From Pezicula radicicola (lineage: Eukaryota; Ascomycota; Leotiomycetes; Helotiales; Dermateaceae): DNA of 64,000 nt. The DNA lies in NCBI GenBank assembly GCA_003008705.1, contig PDUO01000013.1, positions 20,702-84,701 of the forward strand. Reading direction: 5' to 3'. This document shows, in pieces, positions 46,393-58,074 of the stretch. Made by a program: the position numbers and the translations under genes. Each line of letters starts with the position of its first letter. Positions within the stretch are counted from its first letter, which is position 1. A model generated the notes under the pieces. It saw only the letters and a program-made list of their open reading frames with translations, made no database searches and was not told where the DNA came from.

Positions 46393-46960
46393 ATGGCAGC
46401 CCCCATAACGGCAATCATGGCAGCCTCACCGTCACGTAAAGATGAGGAAGATGTACCACGGCTACCCATGCCCTCACGGAATCCTCTCCCATTATCCTCA
46501 GCACAAGAGGCCGCAGTCCGAGAAGTTTACCACGCACGAGTACGCGGATATTGTGCTGCAGAAATTAAGCGTCCGTCAATCCGTTTGTGTTTCAGATATT
46601 CTTGCTGATTAATTGAGAATAGTCTTTGCGGATTGCGCCTTAGGACGAACGTTTTCTGTGCCATGGAAATGCAGAGAACAAAACAGAGCTATGAATAAGT
46701 GTATGATACAACATGCCACGCAAGACGAGCAAGATGCCGCAAGGGAAGAGTGGTTCGCTTTAAGACTAAAGCGACAGAGGGATCGAGAATTGAAGGAAGA
46801 GAGGAGAAAAGAGCAAGAGAGGTTCCATCGAGAATGGTGGGGATTGCCAATTGACGAAAGAGAGGGAGAGAAGGGACAAGATGTGTTGAGGCGTGCCGAG
46901 AGAGTTGGCGGTTTTCCAAAGAGGGACGATGGACAGCTCAGTAAGGATCGACATAGATGA
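46393..46960 (+). CDS. CMC1: COX assembly mitochondrial protein (Cmc1 family, twin CX9C)
   Basis: Two exons, join(46393..46570, 46623..46960), give 171 residues. A twin CX9C motif is visible: YCAAEIKLFADC, then WKCREQNRAMNKC. The first half is completed only after splicing a 52-nt intron with a GTCCGT donor. Between the halves lies ALGRTFSVPW, typical of the Cmc1 family. Cmc1 is imported into the mitochondrial intermembrane space through Mia40 and helps early assembly of cytochrome c oxidase. After the conserved TQDEQDAAREEWF, a highly charged helical tail of about 80 residues (KRQRDRELKEERRKEQERFHREWWG and onward) extends well past the yeast protein. Such tails are common in filamentous fungi. 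Other twin-CX9C proteins are possible, but the residues between the cysteines favour Cmc1. Confidence 0.88.
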
Positions 46961-47520
46961 CATTGGACGACGTGGAAGAGCAGGTTAGCGGGCATATTGA
47001 TGGCGTTATGGGATTATGCATGGTGTTATGGTTGGGCATTACACACTTGGTGATGTGTGTCTGTAAGTGTATAAATGTACAAATACGCCTTTCTAATCCT
47101 CTCCACAGATGAGTCTACCCGCCAGGACAGCTGGGGTTGAAGATTGAGGATTATTCCTATGTGGCTGCCTAAACAGACAAGATGAGCTCCTGTCCAAGTG
47201 GAAACGAGGGTCGACTTGTACGAATAGGCAGAAGTGAAAGCAAAGGATTTAAAGCTACGTGCGGCGGATAACTCAATTCTCATAATTTCTCAGTGAACTA
47301 TGAGGTTAAATCGATACTCTAACGTCCTTTCTAGAAGTCGCTGGATTCTAATTCACTGTCTCTGCTGGTAAGCTACCTTGTGTTAATTGTGATCGTTCTC
47401 ACCTTCCCTTTCCTGGTACATTTCAGCTCCCCAAATTTAGTGGAGTTGATTGAAGAATTTTTGGAGGAGCTTTTCTCTCTCATTTTCTGCACACTCTTTT
47501 ACAATCAAGCCACCATCATT
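46961..47520. other. Intergenic, no gene seen
   Basis: About 560 bp between two plus-strand genes. It should hold the CMC1 3' end and the promoter of the SET-domain gene. The frame at 47026-47283 (-) has no recognisable motif. The upstream ATG at 47380 is out of use for the SET gene by my model but is in the same open frame as 47521, so a longer N-terminus is possible. Confidence 0.35.
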
Positions 47521-48726
47521 ATGTCTGAGCCAAGCAAGATACAAGAGACTATGTCTAACATAGCTTCAACAGAAGACAACCGCAAGGAACTTTCTCGTCG
47601 AAAGCCAACTGCATTAACTGCAAGTGCTCTTGAAGCTTTAGATTCAGAACTCGCCCAAAATACCTCCAGCTCTCATCACGAAAGTCGTTTCAAGACAGAA
47701 GACATTCCAGAGGCACCCTACACTTCGCCAATCCATGACAAGCTATCAACTACAAAGTTCACCCAAAACCCCCTTAGAAGTATCACGGGCCGGAAAAGAC
47801 GTAAGTGCGCTTACCATCGGCTACATTAAGCCTTTTCAAAACAATTTTCTGCACCTAATTGTACCACAAATCACTCCACAAACAAACGTATGCAGGATGC
47901 TAACGACGCCGCTTCTGCTTCCCAAACAGCCCATCAAGAACTATCTCAAACCTCGATGATCAGCCCTCCGAGTATCGCTACCGAGTACATCGTCGACGGA
48001 GTCGTATATCGGTCTCCCGATACGGTCGCCACCTTAATCGAAGTTCAAAGATCAGAAGGAAAAGGCTATGGTATTTTCGCTCTCGAGGATATCCCTGCTG
48101 GAACCGTTCTTCTCTCGGAAGCACCACTCGTGACATTGATGGACGATGGAGCACGCGTTGATCCCCTCGACACTCTCATTAACAACCTCCCTCCAACTCA
48201 GAGAAAAGCCTATCGCTCACTCTATGGCTATCGACGCAATAAATCAGACAGCTTAAACCGTTCAATCCTCTACAGCAACGGATTCTCCCTCAGCAAAAAA
48301 GCATCAGGAGTTTTTGAAATCGCATCCAGGATCAACCATTCTTGTGTTCCAAACTCGACATATGAGTGGCATGAGGATGTTGGAAGGATGGTTTACATCA
48401 ATCATGATAGGCTGATGGAGGGCGAGGAGATTACTATTGATTATGGCCACAAGAAAGGTCTTCTTCAGAAGTATTATGGGTTTGTTTGTGATTGTGGTGG
48501 GTGTACGGAGTGGGGTAGTGTTACTACCACCAATACTGCTAGTAGTCTAGGTGGTAGGATCTCTGAGGGTGGGGCCAAGGAGAAGAAGACGCTAGAGCTT
48601 CCAAATATTGATGCTTTGGCGCTTGAAGAAACACCGGTGGAAAACGGAGATCTTAAGAAACGGGAGGAGAAGGAGAATGGTGACGATGAGGCGAAGTCGA
48701 AGGGCGAGAAGAGTTCGGAAACGTGA
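47521..48726 (+). CDS. SET-domain protein (probable lysine methyltransferase)
   Basis: Two exons, join(47521..47800, 47930..48726), give 358 residues. The acceptor after CCCAAACAG is preferred because a perfect TGCTAAC branch site lies about 29 nt upstream and the frame is restored. The nearer acceptor after TATGCAG breaks the frame. The SET domain runs from about residue 125 to 255. It contains GKGYGIFALEDIPAGT (SAM-binding start), the RINHSCVPN core and GEEITIDYG, followed by a cysteine-rich CDCGGC post-SET-like element. The order and spacing fit the large group of fungal SET proteins with a short iSET, and the substrate is unknown. The first 100 residues are serine/threonine rich, and the tail after residue 300 is charged. 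An in-frame ATG at 47380 could extend the N-terminus with a hydrophobic stretch; I think that part is leader sequence. Confidence 0.86.
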
Positions 48727-49671
48727 TCGCACAATGTCACATCCGACTCGCCTGGCCATTCCTCGACGTCGAAATATGGCTCGTTGTCCATGTCAGTCAA
48801 TCTACCTTAGAGATTCGAATCTGGGATCAAGCGTTTGAAAACTGACACGGAAAGCGCATATTGAACTTTCTCCATTCAACTTTTCAAGAAACTAGTTGCA
48901 GAAGTTACTTGCCTACGGGTTTCACCACGGGAAATTGGTCGATGCGAACTGGGTTGTACAACACCTCATAGACAATGTGGAGTAGTATTCTGTGTTCTGG
49001 ATGGAAGCTAATGTGTGGGAATGGGCCTACTTGTAGTGGCGGTCACATGACTATTCCCATGTATTCACTATATTCAACACAACTTTTCAAAGCGATAGCA
49101 CACTTCATGTTAGGATAATAATGAAAACTGATGAACAATGACATTCTCACAATGAATAAATCCAAACAATGTTGCGTTGAAAAGAAGAGGAGAACGCGTA
49201 GAAGCAATATTGTTATTATTGATTATGTATACAACAACGTGATTGACAAATCTTTGAACGTTTTAAGAGAAGAAAATTGTAACAAGAGACTTAATCAACC
49301 TCACTCCACCCGATACTCACCCACTAGGTACCTCGGGCTCACAGAGTGCTGATGAACTGTGTAATTCAAAAGGGTGAAGTATTTTCAATTTGAGTCAAAA
49401 GCCCAGGTAGTTCAGTCTTTGAACGATCAAGGCTCCCATTCTCAGTTCCCAATTTCATACTTATCCTTCTACCTCACTTCAGGCCTGGGATCAAAAGTAT
49501 TTACGGCGATCTGAACGTGGGCCTGGAGTTGTGGTACCGTATGAATTTCTGGCATGAAAAATTACTATCCGAACACGCTCACCTAGGATCCGCTAACGCC
49601 CATCATTTCCTGCACCTGCAATGCTGCTGTTTCCACCTCACAAACGCCATTCCTAATACATATCTTATATC
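48727..49671. other. Intergenic region between convergent genes
   Basis: About 945 bp with no supported gene. The frame at 49131-49352 is basic and low-complexity, without a recognisable motif. The frame at 49517-49855 is antisense to the downstream gene. Confidence 0.35.
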
Positions 49672-51137
49672 TTACGAACCACCAAGAGGCCCTTGCTTCT
49701 TCATTTGCAACCGCCTTAAAGCAATATGCATACTTCTCGGGTCATATTGTCTAGTCTTTGGGTCCCATGCCGCCTTCACGTCGAATACAAGCCATGCCTT
49801 CGGCATATCGAGTTCGACCATACCACTCACTAATATAGAGCCTCGAGGTGGGTAATTTGGAGCTGGCTTCCAAGTCTTTGCAAGGGTGAGTTTAAAGGCC
49901 ATTATAGCTCGAAAGTAATGTGCAGAAATCGATTGCAAGACTGTTGACTTTTTGGCTTCGTCCGACTGGTCTGACGACACACTGTCAGTCTTTCCCGTCA
50001 ACTCTGACTTGGCCAAGGTCGGTGTTTTGGAGATGGTCTTTCTCGCATCAGGAACACTTTGGGTTTCCTTTGCCGGTCCGTCTTTGTTTGGTAGTGTCCT
50101 GTTCATCATCTGTTGATGTTGAGCCATGAATGTATCGAAGTTTGGAGGAGTATTGTTTGTTTCAATGCCGAGGAATCTTGCCAGCCTTTTGGTGTCGTCA
50201 AGCAAGAGAGTCTTTGTAAAGCTCCAAGATGACTGCACCAATGCAGAAGGCCAGAAAGCTTGACGAATTCTGAATACAGTCAGAGAGTCAACCGGCATGG
50301 TTGTCCATGCGATGTATTCATCAGATATCTCAATACTAAACAAAAAATTCGGTTAGTGTTATCCTCTCTTGAGATTCATAGTGATTGAATGCTTACCCCG
50401 ATCTTTCGTATTCCGGAGGAGGATGCGTAGGGAAGTCTACATCAAGCCAATATCTTCTGAGCTTCACACCCTTCCCACACCGCATCTTTAGTACGGGATG
50501 TTTCTCCGCAACCTGTTTTACGAACTGAGCAAGCTCGTCTCGGACCTTTTTCGCCAATGCTTGATCTTTACTGAACTTGATAAACTCTTGCCATTCAGGA
50601 TCACTGCCACGGTACGGCACAGGCTTGACCTCCTTTGTAGTTCCTGGGAAGGGTATGAAGAAAGGCTTCTCGTCCTCCTCGTCGCCTTCCTCCTCGGGCA
50701 TATTCTTCAAAGCCTCCATAGCTGCCTTCTCCAGAGGATCAAGCACGAAATGGCAGTAGACGTTGTAGCATACGTAGAGTCCAATCATCGAGACAAAGAA
50801 CGTCCTACAAGCTTATTAGCTCCTCCGTAGACTATGAAAGCACCTTTAGATACCGCGCAAGAGCCCTAAGGTCGAGAGAAACATCTGAGATTAAAGATGG
50901 GTATTGTAAAGACATGACATACCTCCAGCGCATCGCAGGTTTTTGAAATTTGACTCTCTGTATGTTTTGTATTTGGCCCATTTGCCGTCTTTGCTCCGTT
51001 CTCAAGGGCAACCTGCTCATCGAAAATATAGTCCTCTGCGCTCCCCTGAACTGGTCTATTTGATATCCTTGACCCTTCCATAATGGCAACGTCCGCGTGG
51101 GGATGATCCTCCGCTGTGGCCTTAAGAACCTGTACAT
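49672..51137 (-). CDS. Predicted mitochondrial single-pass membrane protein, function unknown
   Basis: Three exons, complement join(51137..50923, 50804..50397, 50335..49672), give 428 residues. The N-terminus MYRFLRPQRRIIPTR is rich in arginine and lacks acidic residues, as expected for a mitochondrial targeting presequence. Splicing joins MRWRTFFVSMIGLYVCYNVY into one hydrophobic segment (residues about 70-90), a likely inner-membrane anchor. After an acidic stretch (EEEGDEEDEKPFF) comes a soluble domain. It contains EWQEFIKFSKDQ, KKVRDELAQFV, GVKLRRYWLDVDFPTHPPPEYERSGIEI and DSLTVFRIRQAFWPSALVQSSW. A serine-rich linker leads to a C-terminal block, RAIMAFKLTLAKTWKPAPNYPPRGSILVSG. The domain boundaries look like those of a conserved fungal protein, but I cannot name the family. 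The exon phases close and all junctions are canonical. Confidence 0.78.
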
Positions 51138-51462
51138 CTTTCAGAGAGCCTTCCAGGCCCAGCCTCGAGGCTGCGAGCCTTGTGTGGTGAAGGGTCTTCT
51201 TCCGAGAGGTAATCTGTCCGCCAATATGATCACTGAAGTCGTCTGCTGTGTGAAATAAAATGCAATTTCGGTTTACTAATTCAAGGAAGTCTATGGAAAT
51301 TCAAGTGTAGAAATTGAGTATGGTCTTTGATCGGATGGAATTGTCCAACGCTCCGAAATAGGGTTAGCGCTGCCGAAGCTTAATACCAGATGCGACGACG
51401 TCTAAGCTCGACCTCATCACTTTGAAGCTCTTGAAGACACCCAGCAGCCCTCACACGCAAAT
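51138..51462. promoter_or_regulatory. Divergent promoter, mitochondrial protein and Vps3844-like gene
   Basis: The 325 bp between two divergent start codons holds both promoters. No specific operator was recognised. Confidence 0.35.
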
Positions 51463-52732
51463 ATGAGGATTTCAACGAGCCTGCTGTTACCGGCATTGAT
51501 CAGTGCAGCTTCTGCAATCCCAGATGCTGCGAGTGTGTACATCTTCCAGGGAGAAGAATTCCCAAATTCCGTCAACGCCCAACCTATCCTCACTCCAGAG
51601 CAGGCCAGACTCGTCATTGCTCAACGACTCGGTGTATCGCAGTACCATAGCCTCAAGGGCGCGAACGGAGAGACTTTATCATATATCAATAAGTTCAGCG
51701 GATATGAAGACCCATTATTTGATGGCGTAGCACAAGATAAGGCAGCAGAGTTGGTTGTGATTATAGACAACGTATCTCCAGAGACTGCGGAGCCACTCAT
51801 ATCATCATGGAAATCTATCGATCCAGCATTCTTTGTTTCCAAGCCGCCGTCTTTTAAGGCAAACCAGAAACTCACCCGCGACTTGAACCAGCAGCGACAT
51901 GGACATGGAGACGCATGGGATATGGAGTGCGATTTGAAGCAGGCTATCAACCCCTACAACGAGAAATGCTGGGCCGGCAGGACAAAAATGCTGCACTTGG
52001 ATTTGAAGAAACAGGCCAAGGTAAGGAATCTGGAGAGGGAGCACAGTTTGGGCAGAGGCTGACATTGAGCATTAGAACTATATCAGTATTGATGATTTCA
52101 TGGCTGTGGAAGAAACACTACGTCGTCTAGCAAAGAAACAGGAGATGAACTTGATGGTTGTACTTATGCCGACATCATCCACGAAAATCTCATCCAAGGC
52201 CTACGGATCCTATCAAATGCCATCAAGCGCTTTGGGTAGGAGACAACAGCAAGCCGAGGAAATAATAACCGAGGTGCCTTTCACGTCATCTCCTTCTGTA
52301 GTTTCCCATATCAGCCAAGTCGATCAAGCTATGGCACCGGATACGACCTTCCCCCCACTTAGAGGTGTTATTGCATGGTGCCACTCATCGATTGAGGCTT
52401 GTATGTCCGCCACCAACAACTGCTCCGGCCATGGAAGCTGTTTCGCAAAGTACAACTCTACAGACAATCCCGGCGATGGGAAATCCGGCTGCTTTACATG
52501 TGGATGCTTGCCTGAAAAGAGTTCCGTTGGTAAGAGCAACGGCACCAAAACCACATACTGGGGCGGAGCTGCCTGCAATAAGAAGGATGTTAGTGGGCCA
52601 TTTTGGCTTCTCTTCGTTCTTTCTCTGTTTTTGGTGGTAATCGTCGGGTATTCGATATCCTTGCTATTCTCTATCGGTGAAGAAAAGCTCCCAGGAGTCA
52701 TTGGAGCTGGGGTATCAAGCAAGTCAAGATAA
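51463..52732 (+). CDS. Type I membrane protein with Vps3844 (DUF3844) C-terminal domain
   Basis: Two exons, join(51463..52020, 52076..52732), give 404 residues. A signal peptide (MRISTSLLLPALISAASA) leads into a lumenal region of about 280 residues. Next comes the cysteine-rich Vps3844 domain: CHSSIEACMSATNNCSGHGSC, CFTCGC, and TYWGGAACNKKDVSGPFWLL. The segment WLLFVLSLFLVVIVGYSISLL is the single membrane helix. It is followed by the short cytosolic tail GEEKLPGVIGAGVSSKSR, which is highly conserved in the family. The CSGHGSC part looks EGF-like. Members are thought to act in the ER or endomembrane system, and the family name refers to vacuolar sorting; the exact role is unclear. The intron of 55 nt has canonical ends. 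The start codon gives a convincing signal sequence. Confidence 0.9.
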
Positions 52733-54160
52733 ATGGGAGAGTCTGTTGTAAGATTTGGGCGAGTGCTGGTTTGAAGAGCCTGTTTCTCTTTGATGGTTGG
52801 CGTTTAGACGATTGTACTTATTTTGGGGCCGAAGAAACTGTACAGGGTGGAATATCATCATATTTGATTATTGGGTTATGTACCGGTTCACGAAATACGG
52901 TGACAAGAGAATTCCATGTGTAACAGTACAACGCCTTACGAACTTCGAAAATTCTTCTAGGACGTGGTTAGACAACACTCAATTTTGATTTCGTCTTGCT
53001 TCAAGTGGCTGTACTGTATGTCATTTGGTTTAGTAGGAGGCTGAATCGGCTGAGCAAACTCAAGAAAAGTGGCGGAGGGCCGTAGACAAGCTTATTTAGA
53101 AGCATTTTACTTCACTGGGAAGACCCATCCTGATGCTTGAATATGGCGTGGCGGCTCCCGCGACCAATTATGACTTCTGCAGAGTTAGGCGAGACGATGA
53201 TTGAGATCGACACCAAACCCTTCATGTTTTGGGAGTAGAAGGCTCAGCGAGAAGGCTACATTAATACAACATGGATGGATCCTAGCCCCAACCAATGCGA
53301 AGCTCAGTTTCCCTCGAAGGTGCCCATTTTTGCAGACTCTTGTGCTGACTTGTCGGGACTTAGTGAACTTAGTGTATTCCATCACCTTGGAGTGAGGTAG
53401 TTGACGATCGTGATACAGACGTAGAAGTTCTTCTTGCTCTCCACTTGTCATTTCCCTGTGGAGCAAGGCGTGATACCTTTCAATGTAGATATTTTTTTCT
53501 AGGCTGGGTTGGGGCGATGGTGTATGGAATTGGTATACCTACTGAATATATTATATTGATGGATGGATGGATGGTAGATAGATTTTGATTGTGTCTAAGT
53601 GGCTTGGATTGGGAAAGTACATACAATGCATAATAACGGCGTTTACAATACTAAATGGCAAGCGACCACTTGGAATTTTATGGTCTTTTAGGAAGTGAAG
53701 AGTTGAGTAAGAGAGGAATTTGTTTTCTAAGCTTCTCGGTTCAGGATAACTACAAGTTCTCAATAACTTGGGTGATTGAGAAACTTTGAGGTGCCTTTGT
53801 TGTAAAAATGGCATTTGCTTCTTGTAATCACTCAGGTTACTCAAATCTCTGAGGACTGCAAGAGAGGGCAGTTTTCCTAAGAGGCTCAACAGTACACATA
53901 CCCCAAGTTGCCCAAGCTAAGATAACTAAGAGGAAAGTTGAATTTTATATTAGACTTGACTCTTGACTTAATCGAGAGTATATAGAGACAAGTTGAGGTA
54001 TTTCTCATCAATATCATGGCACATCAGTAAACGAGCGCAGTGCAAGCCTTGAAACCGCCCTTCTGTAATGACCGTATCAACCGTCCCTCATAAACTCATC
54101 CTCGGAATATACTTCATCATCCTAAAGCTTTCCTCTCAAAGCCTCCCCACCCTCATACAG
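52733..54160. other. Intergenic region with simple repeats
   Basis: About 1.4 kb with no supported gene. A short GGAT microsatellite lies at 53558-53573. The stretch 53760-53935 has scattered relatives of the 18-bp repeat (for example CTTGGGTGATTGAG and AAGTTGCCCAAG), too diverged to count with confidence. Frames at 53185-53466 (-) and 53551-53889 (-) show no motif. Confidence 0.35.
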
Positions 54161-55053
54161 TCAAACGATATTCTTCTCCAACCACTCCTTCCACTGCTCA
54201 GCACTCCAACCACTAGAAATAGAATTCTCAACCACACCATCGAAAACAACCGTAGGAGTAACATGAATCCCCTGACTCCTATTAAACTTAACCAAAACCT
54301 TCAAATCGTTAGTGACACCATTGCCAGTATTGAGACTCCCATCTTCAGCCGGTTTATCACTGATTTTTAGAAGGTCGTAGAATGATTTCTCGGGGAGTCC
54401 GACTGAGGCGGCGATTTTGGAGAGGCGTGCGTAGGATTGATTGCGTGTTTCGTTTACTATGTTTGCGTCGTAGAAGGATTTTGCTTCTGCGATGGGGGAA
54501 GTGGTTAGCTTGGATGTTTCTGTAGATAGTAGTTTGTAACGAAGAGTTGGAGAGGAGAATTGAGAGATGCTTCGGGCTTGGTTTTGTGGGAATATTGGTA
54601 CACCAATATGTATATATATCTTCTTACGTGAGATTTAGAAATATACTACGAACCTTTGAACAACGCATCAGAGAACGGCCAAAACTTCGCAGGATCCAAC
54701 TTCAAAACCGCAACGCCAGCTTCATGAACTAATGTAGAGGAGGGGTGCCATGGTTGAATCTGTTGTCGGAAGATGAATTGGACTTTATCTTTGTATTGCG
54801 GGCTGCTTAGGAGTGGGAAGACGGAATGGTAGACTGTGTTGAAGAGTTTTGCTGAGAACTATATTTATATAATTGTCAGCTTTGAGATCTTATTATGATC
54901 CTGATTCTGATGCTATAGGTAATTTTGAGGGACGGATTGAAAGAGAGGACGTACTGGGCAGACATAATCGAGATACAGCTCTAATGTATGAAGCGTCTGC
55001 GGGTTGGCAGCCGCAGTGAACTTTTGACCAGCGAATTTCGGTGCAAGAGCCAT
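54161..55053 (-). CDS. DsbA-like thioredoxin-fold protein
   Basis: Three exons, complement join(55053..54955, 54858..54654, 54519..54161), give 220 residues. The beginning, LELYLDYVCPFSAKLFNTVY, is the first strand and active-site helix of the thioredoxin_4/DsbA fold. The motif is CPFS, with one cysteine only, so it is not a classic CXXC disulfide oxidase. The middle is helical: FIFRQQIQPWHPSSTLVHEAGVAV and PAKFWPFSDALF. The C-terminal part has the cis-proline region GIHVTPTVVFDG, followed by SGWSAEQWKEWLEK. There is no signal peptide, so it is probably cytosolic. Homologues in fungi are usually annotated only as thioredoxin-like. A role in glutathione or redox chemistry is possible but not shown. 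Two of the splice sites coincide exactly with conserved motif boundaries (C-P/F-S and cap of the helical insert). Confidence 0.82.
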
Positions 55054-55921
55054 CTTTGCGAATCGAGAATACCTATCGTAGAAATGACTTTAGAAGTGCT
55101 TGACAGAGACGTTATACGTTGGCTGGAGGAGGAGGAGAAGTTGTTGTTGAATTAGGATTTTGAGCTCCAACAGGCGAAGGAGGGGTCTTCTATTTAAAAT
55201 GGAGGGGGGCATGGCGTCTCACAGAGCTCGCGATTGCTCCACAAACTCTCAGATGACGTGCCGATAACGAAACGTAGTTTAATCAAATCCCGATGATGAA
55301 CCAGCACGCAATAATTGCTTACCGTACTAATTAGTCATTTAGAAGAGAGATAGATACAAAGGTATATAGAAACTAATCCCAATGGCTAGTTTGTTATTTC
55401 AAAAAGATCTACGAAATAGAGGTTGCTTAAAAAAAAAAAAAGAAGCCAATCCGTTGTCTGTCTTTGACATGTGCAACTGTAGGCAAGCTTATACAAAGTG
55501 GCCTTTGATGGTACTGTATTAATTGGTTTATAAGAGACCATTTTTGAATAGCTATCTATCCAGACATAAAATATGGGCTTAAGTAACTGACTTAACTTGG
55601 GTAACTTACCAAAATGATCTCTTGTAAACCAATTCCTACGGCGCTTCTCCAAGGTTTGGGCTTGAGCGGGGTCGCTTCCAAAGCTATGAGGTTACAACCT
55701 AGTTCCGCTCAACATTGTGACATTCCTAATCCTTTCTTTAGAGTGATTAATAGGTACAAAAAGGCTTGGTTTGCAATGCCACACGAACGAAGTTGTAATC
55801 TATTTCTGGACGCAGTCCACCTGCATTTCTCTGTACACTACATACAAAAGAGATCTTTCGAAAATCACTGGGGTATCATCGCTCATCAACACATTCAGCT
55901 CGTCTCCGCTGCCATAACTAA
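55054..55921. other. Intergenic region, promoter of the DsbA-like gene
   Basis: About 870 bp with no supported gene. A run of A residues lies near 55428-55440. A short copy of the 18-bp repeat is at 55578-55610 (listed separately). The frame at 55614-55982 (+) is antisense to the following gene at its end and has no recognisable motif. Confidence 0.35.
55578..55610. repeat. 18-bp minisatellite, locus D (short)
   Basis: The sequence TTAAGTAACTGACTTAACTT followed by GGGTAACTTACC contains roughly one and a half to two units. ACTTAACTTGGGTAACTT differs by one base from a unit at locus C. This is the smallest of the four loci. Confidence 0.5.
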
Positions 55922-58074
55922 TCACTCATTCCTCGTCCCCTCTGGCGCCATTGCATTCTCAGGTCCCGTCCCAGGAACCTGAATATCAACATCCTTCTCT
56001 GCCTGATTCTTCTCTTCTTGCCCATCGGCACCATGTTTCGTACTCCTGATCACCGATCCAATCTTGAGCTTGTTCATCAGCCTAGCATTGGCCTGCTCCT
56101 GCTCATTTTCGTCGGCCTTTTGCTTCAGCTCAAGGAAACGCTTCTCAACTGCTGCACTTTCACTCTTATCCCTCTCCATTTCCTCGCGTTTGGCGACTTC
56201 TTCGGGGGCTAGAATTTTGTCACGACCATGGATCATCTTTTTTATAAACTTCTTTCCACGCCTGCGAGTTTTAATGTAGGCTTCTAGGCCAACTAATACG
56301 GCATAGGATCGTGATATTGAGACGTAGCTCATATCGACACCATTATCTTTAAGCGAGTGGACAAAGGCACGGAAGTTCGCGACTAGATATATATTAGCAA
56401 GCTATGCGCTAAATAAAAAATTTGCTATTTACCAGGCGGTCGATAGTGCCCACTTAGTGGGCTTAGCCTCGACAGTCGACCGTTCTTTATTTTAATTAAC
56501 CCAGCAGCCGAGATCCTCGACCCGTGCAAGAAAGAAGAATGCTGAAAGGCGCCAGATTGCTTAATCCCGACATAGAGGCGGAAGCTCGTGTCGGCAACAA
56601 AAATCCAAGTGTTCTTTTTAACACTGCCTCTCAATAGTCTGTTGAAGATAGTTGAGGTTGAGATGTGCTTGACCTTCTTCATACCCTTTGCTTGATCCAG
56701 CCCTGGAGTGGCATATTTGTTTGCTCTTGACGCTTCAGCTTCTTGCTCGGCCTCGGCATCTGCCTCAAGATCATGATGATGAGGGGACTCCTGTGATGAC
56801 GATGAGCTTTCGCTCGAAGTAGATGGGGCGGCTCTACTTGCCGCTTCTTCCCTAATCGGCGCAAACGGGGGAGTATCATCTGTGTCCGGTACTATGCCAT
56901 CTAATACTCAGAAACTCGGAGTTAGTTTACCTGTTCTAGAGATATTGAGTAACTCAAACATGATTTGGGAGCAATAAGTAATCCGCTCGAAAGAGGCAAT
57001 TCTGGTCTGAGAAATTGGGGACGTACGAATGCTGTCTTTCCACTTCTCAGACGTGTCGATACGAGCCCCATTCTTGGCCCAGCATAACCTTCCATCTTTG
57101 TCTATTTTGACCAAATAATCCAGCCTCTCTTCCTTGGATAGATACCGGACTTGTTCCCTGTCTAGTCTTTCTCTTGGGCACCCTTGGCTATCGATGAATC
57201 TCCCTTCCCCATAATCCAACCAATAGAAGAAGTTCTCGTTCGTATCCGATTTCTTCCACTCTTCGTGATATGTGCGCAGATTGCTCCCATACCGATGCTT
57301 CAAATCAACGAGTTCAAGGAAATACTGTAAGTCTAAAATCTTTGCTGCTTTTTGCCTGACAATTTTCTCCTCTGCTTTGCGTTTTCTCCTCGCTTCCCGC
57401 TCCTCTTGAGGTATATCGTCGTCCCCATCGGTTTCCGTGTCTGAGTCCTCATCCCCACCTGCTCTCCTGGCTATGAGACCAATTTTCTTCCAATTTTGCC
57501 TAGCTGTTGTCGAAGATTGTCGTGAATGCCCAGGTCCCATACCCGGTGAAACCAATGTTCCTTCACTGTCCATTGATACTCGTCCAACCTCCTGACCTGC
57601 CCTTGCTCTCGGCGTTGTTAGATTCCTGTACCGCGCCTCCTTCACAGCTTCCACCCAGCGGGTGGTAGGATCTAGGCTCAGACCATTAAGCATCCTCCTC
57701 TCCCTATGCCCTCTATAATTCCTCTGTATTATCCCGGCAGCTTTATTCCTCTCTTCCTCACTTAGTTTCCCGTGGTCATCACTTAGCCGCTTCTGCATAA
57801 CCTCCTGTTCCTTAGCCTCCTGCACTGTCGAGATTTTCTCCATACCCTCTTTACTAGGCATGGGTAAGGAATCGAGATATTCCTTATGTGATCGAACCGA
57901 CGTCTTCGTAGCTACAGAAACTAGGGAACCTTGTTGCGGATGATTGGGAATTGTGCTGAGTTGCGGCGATCGCGGGACTTGTTGGATTTGAGATTCAGAC
58001 TGAGATACCGGAAGACTTTTGAAAGATGTCTGCGAAGTACTTAAACAGTCACTAACAGCGTGCGGAAGCGTCAT
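55922..58074 (-). CDS. IQ calmodulin-binding motif protein
   Basis: Three exons, complement join(58074..57027, 56900..56433, 56382..55922), give 658 residues. After a Ser/Gln-rich start, an IQ motif reads KAAGIIQRNYRGHRERRM (about residues 118-136). The rest is a conserved block found in fungal IQ proteins: ILDLQYFLELVDLKHRYGSNLRTYHEEWKKSDTNENFF and WLDYGEGRFIDSQGCPRERLDREQVRYLS. LVKIDKDGRLCWAKNGARIDTSEKWKDSIHGIVPD follows, the last part joined by splicing. The second exon contributes KYATPGLDQAKGMKKV and LRGSVKKNTWIFVADTSFRLYVGIKQSGAFQHSSFL. The third has a helical charged tail. It should bind calmodulin; the partner pathway is unknown. An open frame continues to an ATG at 58344. I chose 58074 (MTLPHAVSD) because the upstream part looks non-coding and hydrophobic. 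Confidence 0.84.

Noticed and set aside
47890..47929. Alternative start or acceptor for the SET gene at the TATGCAG/ATGCAG sequence
   Set aside because: The acceptor breaks the frame of exon 1. The TGCTAAC just downstream is better explained as the branch site for the acceptor at 47929.
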